From the NCBI GenBank assembly GCA_012845835.1, contig JABAKD010000030.1:9523805-9587804 (forward strand): 64,000 nucleotides of DNA, in the 5' to 3' direction. Positions 20,073 through 32,500 of this stretch are shown here, piece by piece. The notes under the pieces were generated by a model, which saw nothing but the letters and a program-made list of their open reading frames with translations, made no database searches and was not told the origin of the DNA. Positions within the stretch are counted from its first letter, which is position 1. Every line of letters begins with the position of its first letter. The DNA is from Undaria pinnatifida (lineage: Eukaryota; Sar; Phaeophyceae; Laminariales; Alariaceae). The translations under genes were made by a program, and so were the position numbers.

Positions 20073-20459
20073 CTAAACCACCTGAATCCGGGAGGTTTCG
20101 GCGTCCTTGACGGACATAATCTTGTGGTTGTCTTTCGTCTCTATCGACACGGTGTGCGGTGATTTGTGTCTCCTCCACCCCCGCTTCGCCGATTGCAGGA
20201 GATAAGACACCCTCCATGAGGGAGCGTGCTGTCTATCAGCAGCAGCATGATTCTCTGGTCTAGGCTGCTGCTGCGTCGGTTGCTGTTGATGCTGCTGTGG
20301 TTGTTGCTGCTGTTGTTGCTGTCTCTGTTGTTGTTGATGTTGATGCTGGTGGTGTTGGTGGTGTTGTCCGTATTGCTGCTGTTGTTGCTGACGCCCATGG
20401 TGTCCGGGGGTAAAAAATGATTGCATTGCGTTGTCGTCAGGGCAAACTGTCAGTGACAA
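20073..20459 (-). CDS. Poly-Gln/His open frame, hypothetical
   Basis: A 128-codon frame on the minus strand from ATG at 20459 to a stop at 20073. Residues about 24-66 are mostly Gln with His runs, from CAG/CAA/CAC repeats. The tail after it (PSWRVSYLLQSAKRGWRRHK and onward) is ordinary in composition. Poly-Gln stretches are common in transcription-related proteins of this kind of genome, and the frame lies upstream of the bromodomain gene on the same strand, so it could be one of its exons. No splice sites fix this, and a non-coding microsatellite is equally possible. Confidence 0.25.
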   Translation of the reverse strand: MSLTVCPDDNAMQSFFTPGHHGRQQQQQQYGQHHQHHQHQHQQQQRQQQQQQQPQQHQQQPTQQQPRPENHAAADRQHAPSWRVSYLLQSAKRGWRRHKSPHTVSIETKDNHKIMSVKDAETSRIQVV

Positions 20460-21691
20460 TGCCGAGGGATGCGAAAAACCGAGCAGAACACGAACGGGAG
20501 CGGGCGAAGCGGGACAGATCCGGGCGAAGCGATCGGGACCTCTCCTCTAGTCCTTCGGGTGCAAGGGAAATGCTACGTGTCACGAAGATCGCAATATAGT
20601 GAGATGCATATCATAGACCACCCATAAGCTACATAGCCAGCCTTGAGGCAATGATATCCGAACACCAAGTACTTCGAGACCATGGATGGCAAGAAAGGCA
20701 ACATTCCACACGACATTTCATGGCGTTTGCAAGAGATCGAAGAGGCATCGTAGATAGGTCGATGTCACTGGTCCACCATGTACCGACCGAGTCAGGCTAC
20801 GGTCACCACTCGCGGTGCATCGTGGTGGGTGTACGGGTGTACCCAGGCGCAGCATCTTCCCTTTCAAGACGAAATTCCTGCAGCAATGCTTCAAAAATCC
20901 AAATCAACTAGACTACTTGTAGAGTCACAAAGAAATACGAAAGATTCGACTCTTCATCCGCGTACTCGGAGAGAGCTGTGCACATTCAGCAGCGGAAGAA
21001 CGGGTCCGACTGCTCACTGTAGTCCGAGGACTCCCCCCTGCACATACCTTGCGAGGGTTCCCTGAACGGTGTGTATCTCCGAACCACTCAGAAAGGACCC
21101 CCCCCCAGATTGGTGAATGAGGTGCTTGCTTCCCGAGGTTTGTGCAGCCTCCAATAGTTGGGTTTCCAACCAACGCATTTTTCGCATTATTTGAAAATAT
21201 ATTTCCCGCGCTTGGAAGTTTTTCGAGCTCCTCCCGGCTCCCGGAATTCATAATGTAATATCACCAAAAGATAAACGTAACGGTCTCTGGTGTGACACAG
21301 AACAGCAGTAGCAGCCAAGAGGCCAAGAGAGAGTGGCAACAAAAACGTGCAGGCCCCCGAGATAGGTGCTCCCTTGTAGCCATACCAGTCTAGAGGAGCT
21401 CCCGTTTTTCTTCGTACACAAAAGATCCAAGTAAGTGTTGGATTTGGATCTTTGATGCATAGTCTACACATGATTTGGGACCCAGGCATCGCACAGCGAC
21501 AAAAAGTGCAAAAGCGTGCGTCGCTATCATACCGTTACCTGGTATGATGTAACAGTGCGAGCGCGCAAGCAGTGCGAGTGGCTTCATGCTGCGCGTGCCG
21601 TTTGTCGCTTTGCAACATATTTTGGACACCCCCTACCCGCGCTTCTTCGCGTGGTCGATGCTGCAAGCGTCATATTGTTTCGTCACTTTCC

Positions 21692-21786
21692 CCCCCTTAA
21701 CCCCTTAACAACTGGAAACCCGTTTTTGGGGACAAAATTACTTGGATTTAGTATAGGGAGGGGTTCGGGGGCTCTAAAGGGGATAA
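21692..21786. repeat. Short palindromic dispersed element, reference copy
   Basis: About 95 bases bounded by AACCCCTTAA on the left and CTCTAAAGGGG on the right (imperfect inverted ends), with the core GGGGACAAAATTACTTGGAT and TTAGTATAGGGAGGGG. Copies in either orientation occur at about 36985-37120, 59680-59765 and 59885-59970. Partial cores lie near 4985, 9365, 9695, 18840 and 53960. It looks like a small non-autonomous (MITE-like) family. No transposase is seen. Confidence 0.65.
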
Positions 21787-23529
21787 ATGTAGAACGGTAA
21801 ATTAAATGCTTGGCAAACGTTGAACGGGCTGATATTATCCGCTCTGCGGAAGGGACATTTAGTGACCAGGTACTACTCTACATACCATGGGAGTGCTGTT
21901 GACGTCACGCGTGCCCTGGTGTCATACCTCCCCTTAACCCTTAACACAACGTGGTGGTACGATTGGCATGGGGAACGTGATCAGTGGGTCAAACGGATTC
22001 CTCTCCGGGAGCCGCGGCTGGGAAGTCTTTGGGGAATATGTCCCTCTTGACCATACATGATTGGCGAAATGTTGAACGAATATAACGTATCTACGGCACG
22101 GAATGGACACTTGGCGATTGGCTATTGAATAAGTGCCACAATACGGTCAAATGGGCAAAAGGCGGGTGCCTCATGAAAACCTACAAAGTCCATTATTTAC
22201 GTTACCGTGAGGTCCACTTCCCACGCCCTGGCTCCCCATCAACAAAATGGGTATACTGGTATGTATAGTAGAAGCAAGGCCGTCTCTGTTTTGTGATACC
22301 AAACAATGCATGTGGCTCCCGGCGCCTCGCACCGTGAATGGACCGAATAGATGGCCGTTGCGCCGACGAAAAGGAATTAGACAACAAGTCCGCCAAAGCA
22401 ATCACCGCGTCCGCTCGACGATATGCAAAGTGTTGCATCACGCGCCCTATCGTCGACGGGGGCGGGGATACACGAAAGACGGGGGTGCCGTCCCCTGAAT
22501 ATACCATGGCACGTTATTTCGGCCTGTCCTGTGCTAGTACTCTACTCTGACTAGCCTGCACCGTGATGCTGGAAACTAACAAATTAACGGCAAGCGGATT
22601 CCTGCTCTCCGCAGATTCCCTGTATTTTACACAAAAAGCATTATCTGTCCACTATAATTCTTAGCCCTGTAGGTAACTCTATCGCATGCGCCCCACTACA
22701 ATACTATCATATTCCACGGTATCAGGTACATGTGCTTCGCCATACTGGTGGAGGTTGTCCGACCTGTCCGAAGAAACGTTACCACACAATTTACTCGCTA
22801 CTCGCTATCGGAATTACAACCAGCCGTCGCGACGGAACCCAGGCTTAAGCTGCAGCAATGAAGCAATGTGATTCGCCTCCAGCCATGATGCACCTCGCGC
22901 TGAAACAAGGAACACAGAAAATTGCTGTTGCACATCCCCAAATAGCAGTAAATCATATGATCTCCTAAAGAGTATACTACTGACAATACCGGGCTTATTG
23001 TAAAGTAAAGCCGAAGAAATATACCTATACGAGACTACAGTAGCATGCCTTGCATTTAGTGCAGCCGGTCGCACTTCCAAGTACGTGAGAAGAAAAAACT
23101 CAAGGGCCGCTGTTGTCAGGCGCGGGGGGGCACCAGTTTATCAATTTCAACTTATTTACTAACGCCAAAAATATTCTACACTATTTCCAAGTGGACAAAA
23201 TTATCCTACACTATGTCCAAGAAGCCCCCGCCCCAAAAGGCGGGTGCACTTCTAACGGAGCTAACCTGCGCCTCCCCCCCAGTGACAACTTAGAAGGTGC
23301 AATTCTGTACGTCGTACGCTTCGACCCGCACCGTTCCATTTGTCCCTGGTCGCGACTTCCTACTTTACTGAGGACCCCTTTGCGCAGATCCTGGCTATGA
23401 GAAAACAGCATTCCGCCCGTCTCCACAACGCTATCATTTTACACTTGTCTCGACGACACGCGAGCGACTGTCTTCCAGCTGAATGCGAACATATCACCGC
23501 TACAATATTAACGTAAATTCGCACGAAAG

Positions 23530-26500
23530 CTAACATTTTGAAGTGGAGGCGAGTCTGGCGCTTCTCCTCCCGACATTAGGTTTAACTTTAGCGCAGCTTC
23601 CGTCTGTGGCCTCAGCCGAGGCAGGTGCATTTTCCGACTTTACAGTCACGCCACTCTTCGCGCGCTTGCCCCCCCTCGGTCCCGCAAAAGCCGCCGTTCT
23701 GCTATCACCGAGCCTACCCCTTTTCGTTACTATTGCAGTCGCCGGTACCTCCGCCTCGGCCTTGGTGGCGACGTGGGGGCTTGCTTTTGGGGTGGCCTTC
23801 GGCTTTCCCCGCGATCTCGCCGCAGTTGCTACGGCCTTGCCCTTGACTGGCCTCGCCCTCGTGGTTGTCTCAGACTTGACCTTGACTGGTCCCGCCTTTG
23901 TGGATGCTTCTGATTTTACTTTGCTTGGCGTCCCCTTGGTGGACTTCGACACCCGCTCGGCTTTCTTGCCGACCAAAGCCTTTTCGTTCTCGCTGCGGCT
24001 GTTCGCTTTCGGCGTGGCAGCCCTGGTGTTAGTCTTCACCTCTTTCGGAACGCCGTTATCTCCCGATTTGGTCCTACGTTCCCCCTCTTTCTGCCCCTCG
24101 CCTTCCCCGGTGCCCGTTACCGATCCTCGGCTCCCGGCTTTCGCCTTGCTCTTTCTGCTCTTGCCAGGCGCAGCAGCCTTTCTGCCGCCCGAGTTGACGG
24201 GCAGGAGCCCCTTCCTTTGAACAGCTAGCACGATCGCCGTCGTGCGCCCGCCGACAACGTCGAAGTGAATGGGGTGTCCCGAGGAGACACGAGGGGGCCC
24301 GTCAGGAGACGTCTTTCCCTTACCCCACCTGCATTGGGTGTGGAGTTGAGTGTGACGCGAAAGTACGAGAGGAGGCGAGGCGGGTAAACCGTCGATCATT
24401 GCCGACTTGCAAGGTTGTTTACACGGGTGGCGGATTGCCAGATCCCTCGGCCCTCTCCTCTGCTCTCCTCGATCCACGCTATGGTAGGGGTTCACTTATG
24501 TCGTATCATTTTCCAGTGACTCGGTGTCGCTCGCGCGAGTGACCCCCGCAGCTCCTTTGCGGTCTTCAGTTTTCGTGCAGCTAAAATTCGCGACATGGAT
24601 CCGCAATGCAATGGTAAGCTACGTTGCACCTTAAAGATAACCCAAAGCGCTTTTGTCGGCGAGGTACAGGGTCACTGGTGCGAGTGGTGAAAGCCCGGCA
24701 GTGAAAATAAGCGTACCCTCCCTATTACCTTCTTTACCGTACTGTAGGCTTGGTCCCTGGCCATAACATCGATAATCGCATCATAGGATAAGGACACGTT
24801 ATCAATCGAAAAGCATCCCAACTTGTCCTCGACGATCATTACGTCCATGTTTGAGCTGACGTTGTAACGGTTTTTGGGTTGCCAATGTGTTCCAGCAAAT
24901 GGTAATTGTATGGTTCATGATGTTGTGACCTGGGGGGGGGGTCTGTCCTCCAGTGCACCACGTATTCAGGTCATAACTTGCCGACAAGCGCCATGATGCA
25001 GCTCCGACACCGGTTCCGGAGCTCATTGGATCGTTGGGTGCTCCTCCAAGACCGACAGAGTAAGAGACAATAATCAGAACAGCAACAACGATATATCATA
25101 TTTAACACTGTAACCCTCCCCTACGATACGTGGAAGAACCCTTGGGATGCCAATTCAAAGGCCCGTGAACGCGAAGACTTGCCGTGAGCCCCATTATGTA
25201 CAGGGTATTGTGGCGGGATGTGCACGGTAACGTACCTATGGTGGAACAGCCAGTCTTGCGGGAACACCGAGTAGTCTGCCCGTGCAGCACATGCCTGGCG
25301 GCATATCGACAAAAGTTTAGCGTGTAGGGCAGCCACCTGCGACAGAAGGCATGACGCCGCGGCGAGGCCAGCAAAGGATGCAGATAAATCGGTTGTCATG
25401 TACCAGAAGTGCAACTAAGTGGAACGCTGCCCCGAGTACACGGGGCAAGAACCTCACTACAAGTTTGAGCCCCTCCCCATTTCGTCGCACGTACAGAGTA
25501 AACGGGGCAAGAAACTCACTACAAGTTCGAGTCCCTCCCCATTTCGTCGCACGATATGCCCACACAACCTCAGGCTTGCGCGTCGCAAGCAACCTAATAA
25601 CCTGCACACTATGTCGTATTTCCAACCTGGTACTTACTGTATTTACCGTGCAAGAGCTTCACGCTCAAACTGATACAGTGAATACCTCGTAGGTTGGTAT
25701 CGATTTACGACGTCGTGAGCGCAGAGCACGCCTTCGCCTTGGTACACTATAGCACAGTCACTCTCGTCGAAAGCAAATATCCAGCGTTTAGCTCGGTAAC
25801 GGTTTTTCAGGCGGACTCAGGCCGGAGGTATTGCAAATACGGCGGTATTTTCTTGGCGGTAGACCGTAATTCAGTGTATGGCGGCAACGAGATTGGCGGT
25901 AAGCGGTAATTACAAATATAGCGGTATTTTTGGCGTTAATGCAACACGACGGAAATATTTTTGGCGATAACCGGTTTTCGGTTTTTGGCGGTACTATTTC
26001 AGCGGTAGGCGGCAAATACAAATATGGCGACATTTTTTCGGCGGTAATGCAACCCGGCGGTATTTGTTTTGGCGGTGGACGGTTTTTCGTTCTTCGGCGG
26101 TAACGTAATCGTAAACCCCAAAACTTGGGCGGTATTGAGCAGCTTCATGCGACACGCACGAATAGAAAGGGCAAATAAGCTTTTCCAACCTGAAACCACA
26201 GTAATAATGTAATAATAATCGAATGCCTTGATGAATTAAATGCTAAATTATCAACAATACTAGTGGTACTCCCGAAGTATGCCTGTTGCCGGCCGGTATG
26301 GCGGACAAAAACAAATTAATTGGTGCTGTATCATCCTCTCTATGTACGTACTAAAATAACAAAATAATAACAGGGCAGTACGGCGGTGCCGCAGTACGTA
26401 CGGTAGTAAAGGTATCATCCTCTGTATGTAAGTACTACAAAAACAAAATAATAACAGGGCAGCAGTACGGCAGTGCAGCAGTACGTACGGTAGTAAAGGA

Positions 26501-29500
26501 CAGAGGAGTGCAGCAGTGAGGACGGTGGTACTCCCAAGCACCAGTGGGAGGCCGGTATTTTAGAAACAAAACAAAAGGTTCATCTCCCACAGGACGAAAA
26601 AACACTTCCACGTACGGACCGGTCCACCCACCCACCACGGACGACGCAGTGCACCCTCCACCCACCCACCGACCAAACCTTTGCTACATACAGTAGTACA
26701 GCAGTGCAGCAGTACGTACAGCAGTACACCTGGTACGCGGGGAGCAGTTAGTTGATTGGTTCTTGAGGACCTTGTATGAAACAGGAAACAGACGCGGGGA
26801 GTTTCATTTTTTGACGATACTCGGCCATCACGGGGAGCGAGCGAGCCGCCGTCCACCACCCACTCACCACCCACCACCCACCCACGGACCTACCCAGTAC
26901 AGCGGTACAGCAATGCAGCGGTACGTAGAGCAATACACCTGACAGGCGAGCAGCAGCCGATTCGTTGGTTACAATGCTCTCGGGCTGGGCGGGATTTGCA
27001 ATAGTTTACTATTCCCCGCCACGCCGGGGGCCAAGCGAAAAGCGGTCGCGTTGCCGATTCTGCGCACGGCGAGCGGCGACGGCTGGACGCTGCTGTGTTT
27101 GGTCCTGGTGTTCTTGTGCTTGCTGTTGACGCAGGTCCATGGCTCTGTCCATGGCTCAAGTGGCCAAAAAGCAATTCGAAAGTTTTTTATAGTTGGAGTT
27201 CGAAAAAAAAAAAATAGCGGGCAGCGACGAAGAAAAAGTGGGGGGGGGCAAGCGAGCCGTCCCCGGGAGGGCGATTTCCACGCTCACCCCTCGCCGAGGT
27301 GGGGTACCGACACCCGTTCTTTCGCCGGCACGTTGTAGTGCTGCTGTGCGGATGGGATGTGGCGGCACCACGAGGCCGCCGGAGGCCAAGTGGAGCTCGG
27401 GAGTCGCCGCCTTTTGTGGGGGTGTTATAACCAAGATACTTTCAAAGATCCCAAAAAACGTCACGACCACCTTAGCGTATTATATAATATGGATATCTCC
27501 TGGGGCATAGCCCCAGCCTCGTCTAATTCCCCCTTCTTAGTACAAGTACTGGTATTTCCATCTAAACCGCTTATTGCTCTGCTGGACTATGCTGGACGTG
27601 GTGTGGTCATGTACGTGGGCAGAGCAGTCTGTCCACACGTCCACACACGTCCCACACGTCCAGAAAGAGGTATTAAAGTTATACCAAAAAGGAACCCGCA
27701 AAACCAAAAGAGCAAAGAACACAGATAAACACGGACAAACGAATAATATAATAATTTTATAAAAGAACACGGGTCGTATTCAGTGCACAGGCGGCACCCT
27801 TCGGGCGGTATCCAGTGTCGCCGGTATGTTTTAGGCGGTATCGAGAGTTGGCAGTATTAATTCGGCGGTAAGCGATAATTACAATTATGGTGGTATTTTT
27901 TCGGCGGTATTGCCATACGGCGGTACTTTTTGGCGGTATGTGGCATTTCGGTTTTGGGCGGGAAAGACTTCGGCGGTAGGCGGTACTTACACAAGATGGC
28001 GGTGAACCGCGGAATTACCGGGACCACCCACCAGGGCCGTAATTTCACGGCGGGAAAATTACCGACTTTTACCCTGCAAATATCTTACCTGTTCCGGCGC
28101 AAGAGTATTGCAAGCAGCGCTAGGGTGGACGCACGCCTGGTAGCACACCTCATCCGCGATCCAGTTCCCGATGCCCGAAACGACCCGGTCCTGGGCGGCA
28201 GTAGCGGCGAAATAGACACGAACAGGGTGCCTCAAGCATTAGGTTTAAGAACTGGCGATTTCCAATGGGTAAGTTGATAGCATTCAACCATTCCGCATGC
28301 ATTTTAGCGTACAGTACACGTTGCTCATGGCGTACAGTATAACAGTACGTACAGGACGTAGGCGACTTTCGACACCATGAATCGCGCGGTATCATTGAAA
28401 AGTGCCGGCGCTCTCGCTCGTGACTACGAACCCACTATAGTAGCTAAACGGTAACGCTATGCGAGTAGCTTCGACACTGTTTCCGGGCAGGCCGCGAGAT
28501 TGACCGTGTGTTGCGTACTTATTTACCAGGTATTATAGATAAACTTCGAAGTGTACCTGCGACAATAGAACCGCTTTGATGGGCGCTGCAGGCTTTGTGA
28601 GCGCGGCAGCAAACGCGTCCAAAGGGATAGGGTGAGTGATGGGGTCGGGCCCTAGCAGACTGATCGGCGGCGAGGCCTCCGGCTCATATCGAAGTAGTAC
28701 CCTGGACATTCGCCGCGGATCGGTCAGGGCAAGGCAAGTGCCGTTCGACATCTGCGTAAAAGTAGGCGGCATGACATGCGGGGCAGAGTTGAGGTGTGTG
28801 GTGGGGGTTGGGTTGAGCTTCGCATCATCCTTTTTGCGAAGCAGTATGGCGACTCACGCCAGTTCGGCTAGTGAACGCGATCCGCGACCTCCAAGCTTGG
28901 GAAATCTGCTACAGCCAGTGCTTGCACGACAACATGCCAACTGCAGCACATGGTCAGAAGGCTTGCACGACCGCTCCCGCCCCCGTCAGGATTTGGCACC
29001 AAAACATGAGGCCACGCGACCCCCACATTCCGAAGGCCATCGCGATGTGGCGGGAAGAATGACTGTACGTGAATGGCGGGAATAAAGTAATCATCGAAAC
29101 TGGGAGCGCTTGGTTGGTTGCTTCGTTGTCCTACGGGAGCTGGTGGGGAAAAAATAAGCTTGCATTTTTGAATGTTTGCCAAACGAAGAGCACGTGCTTG
29201 CTTACTGACTAGTTCACCTGCAGCTCCAGTTTCGTGAACTTTGGCGGCCAGTCCTCGGCAATCTTAAACTTAACGAATTTGTGCCTCTTCTCGCCTCTAA
29301 CCGTGAACGCACCCGTCATGCCGAAGTGAAACAGAGGGTGAGGAGGTCTGTGCACACGAAGGGGGGCGGGGGCGGGGAGCATACTTACAAAAAAAAATCT
29401 CCTTCGATTCAGGGTCTGCGGCCAGCTATGTCGGGGCGATACGTGGATGTTTCTCGGTATTTTGAGAACATCCACCGGCGGGGTGCAGTCATCACCCTCC

Positions 29501-32500
29501 AATTTTCGACAACACGGAGTATGCGGCTTGCCGCAGACACGCTGCGAAACACTAGGTGTGTGCTCGCAAGTCAACCGCTATCTGCCGTGCATCAAAAATA
29601 TAGTTTAGTACCACCAAGCAGCCATAGAGCGCGGTGCGTCACACATAGTGTTACTGCCGTGTGCGAGAGTTTTGATTTACTGCCGAAGCCACTCGTACCT
29701 ACGAAGAAGCTGCGGGAATCGCACTCGTATTCATACTGCTTTTGTTTCTGGTATGCTCGACGATGATATTATACGAGCACTAGGAATGGCCTGCTGTGTC
29801 CACAAAGCAATGCAGACAGACCTCTCGCAACACTAACCAAAGATTAAGAGACATTGGAGAATGCATGGCCAAGCAGGTGGCACGTAGGCACTCACTTGTC
29901 CAAAACGAACCACATCTGCTTGCCGCGCCGCTTGAGACCCACAATCGTGCGTCCTTCCAAGGAGGTCTTCAAGGTTCGAGACGTCACATCCTCACCTATC
30001 ACCAACTCGTCGAACTGTCCGTTTCTCTGCTTCGAGCAAGAAATAGGCAGAGACCATCAAGGGATGCAGGTAATACTTACCGGTTGTCATTTATGAATTG
30101 TGCTGTACTAGGGTACCACCCCGCAGACCGTAGATCGGGTTTGCAGCAGTTTGCGAAGGTCAGAAGTTGCCGGGTGATACTTTGACGGTCATGGAGCAAG
30201 CAGCTTACCAGGGTGTTTTTTTTTCCGTGTACTGTATACTTCGTATACGAGTACAAGGTTCTGCGCTGATGCGCAACGCCAAGTCAACGCGATTCCAAGA
30301 CCATCGGACAATGGGAGGGTCGGTCGAGGCGGATTTGTTGTTTGGTCATGGTATGATCCCTAAATGAATACCTGGCATCTAGGTACTACGTACGTAACAG
30401 GGCTGACGGCCGACGGCGGGACGCCAACTCGATCAAAATGTGACGTCAACACTTTGTTTTACAGCTAGCCGATGTAGCAGCATTTTTAATTTTGCCATCC
30501 GACAACGCAATGTTGCGGACTATAGCGCTAAATGCTGTGATCTCAGCATCGTATTATAATAGCGTATCACGAATGGATGCACTTCGTATGATAGCTATTT
30601 AATGTTGCGGACAGCAGTTGCGCTGAATGCTGCAATCTCAGCATCGACACAAACAAACTGTAACCTTCCGTCAAGAATGTGGGGTTTGGTGGAGGCCTTT
30701 TGGCATTGGGAAACAAAGGGCATGCTGTACAGACGAGACGATAGCCCATGGTCAGAGCGTCGAGCCGCGAGACCACCCGTCGCCCTGGTCATAGACGGTC
30801 GAGGTAGCCCCGGCGTGACCTCGTAGCACAGGGGCCGACAGCGTGCCCATCACAATTGATCGACTTTTCCACCCGCCCGCCCTGTCGCTCAAGAGAGGGG
30901 GGGGATAAGGTTGCAGCAAGTCAGTGTGATTGTTTGGGGCTGTGAGTGTAAGATTGCCCCGCTGAAAAATGGAGTGGGCCCAATCAGTGCGGGTTAGCCT
31001 GATTCAAGATGTGTGTGGGGGGGGGTCGTAAAGAGATAGAAGGGGGGACAAGAACGGGGCAGCCCAGGTGCTGGCCATTCGTATCTAGGAAAGGCCCACT
31101 ACAGGCTTGTATACTACTGACACGGCAAGTAGATAGACGAATGGTACGTAGTGTCACTGTGCGGACCCCACCCAGGGAGAACGCTGAGTCAGACCATAAC
31201 CTCGTATTCGGGAATATTCGCCTTTTCGGCCGCATCGCACCAAATCGTCCAAAGAGTCATCAAAAACCGGCGAGCTATTGATCTACCAACATTAATGGCG
31301 GACCCGCATCTTCGGATGAATTTCCAAGAAGCGATAGGAGCCAAGCTTGCCTCCCCGATACCCGGTACTAATACCTGAAGCGTTGATGACATGACCTCAT
31401 GACGGACCGAGACGGTACTGTCGAATGCGGCCGACACCCCCTATTCGGCGCAAACAAGTACCGAGGGGTTGGTGCGCGACCGAGGAGACAAAATCGGAGT
31501 TGAATGCACGATGGCAGGATAGGGAAGACGCGAGGAAACGGGCCCATTCTGCTCCAAACTATATTGGTCTACGGCGATCATTGAAGGCGACCACCAAACA
31601 GCTGAAACGCAGGCGGGCGGAAGCTGTACAGAGGTTCTTCGAAGATTACGTCAGCCAACTCGAAGGGCGTATCCGAGAAGGTGATCAGTTTGGCTTCTCC
31701 AAACACCTCAAGGCGATGGATGTGGAAGGGAAGAGGACGTTTAACTCGCAGTACATCAAGGAGGAGAAAGGTCGATTGACGCGGGATAATGCCCTCATCC
31801 GCAAGCGGTGGGTGAGGTGGTTTCACAAACTGCTTAACACCAAGTCACCGACCCTTGACTCGAGCATTGTGGACGAGCTTAAGCAGTGGCCCCCGTGCAG
31901 ACCACTGGACGGTGTCCCGTCTAGGTACGAAATAGAGGAGGCGATTCGTGCGTTGGCGAACCGAAAGGCGGTAGGGCCCGATGGTCTCCCGGCTGAGCTC
32001 TTGAAGGCCTTGGCCGACGAAGGAGAATTGGACACTCTCGGAAAGTTCTACGATATCATCGTCGCTGTGTAGAGTGGAGGTGCCGTGCCGCAACAATGGA
32101 AATATGCAACGATTAAGATGCTTCACAAGAAGAAAGATCGGACTGAGTGTGGCAATTATCGTGGCATCTCCTTCGTGGCTCACACCGGCAAAGTACTCCT
32201 CAAAGTCATCGCGGGTCGCCTGAGTGGCTATTGCGAACGCGAGAACATTCTGCCGGAGGAACAGTGTGGGTTCAGACCCCAACGCTCGACGGTTGACATG
32301 ATGATTGTAATACGACGACTGCAGGAACTGGCACAGAAGAAGGACACCCCCTTGTACTTGTGCTTTATCGACCTTACCAAAGTATATGACTCCGTCGACC
32401 GAACCCTTCTGTGGGATGTCCTTGCTCATTTTGGCGTGCCACCGAGAATGCTCGCCGTCATCCGCCAATTGCACGACGGTATGCAAGCATGCGTGCGGTT

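Larger units (their letters stand above)
16483..23529. other. Gene-poor interval left of the DNA glycosylase gene
   Basis: No complete gene is recognised over 7 kb. It holds the SINE pair at 16926-17650 and the poly-Gln frame at 20073-20459. A copy of the short palindromic element lies near 21692-21786. Exon-like pieces occur at about 17966-17890 (minus strand, flanked by CAG and GTGGGC, including SATELCQELHRQ in one frame) and at 18318-18395 (+). The 5' exons of the bromodomain gene probably lie here. I see nothing reliable in 19000-20000 or 22000-23500. Confidence 0.4.

Noticed and set aside
23543-24220. 225-codon + strand frame rich in Ala, Leu, Pro and Ser
   Set aside because: It is the complement of the Lys/Ala-rich tail exon of Fpg, which is fixed by its splice join and the VGGRTTA motif.
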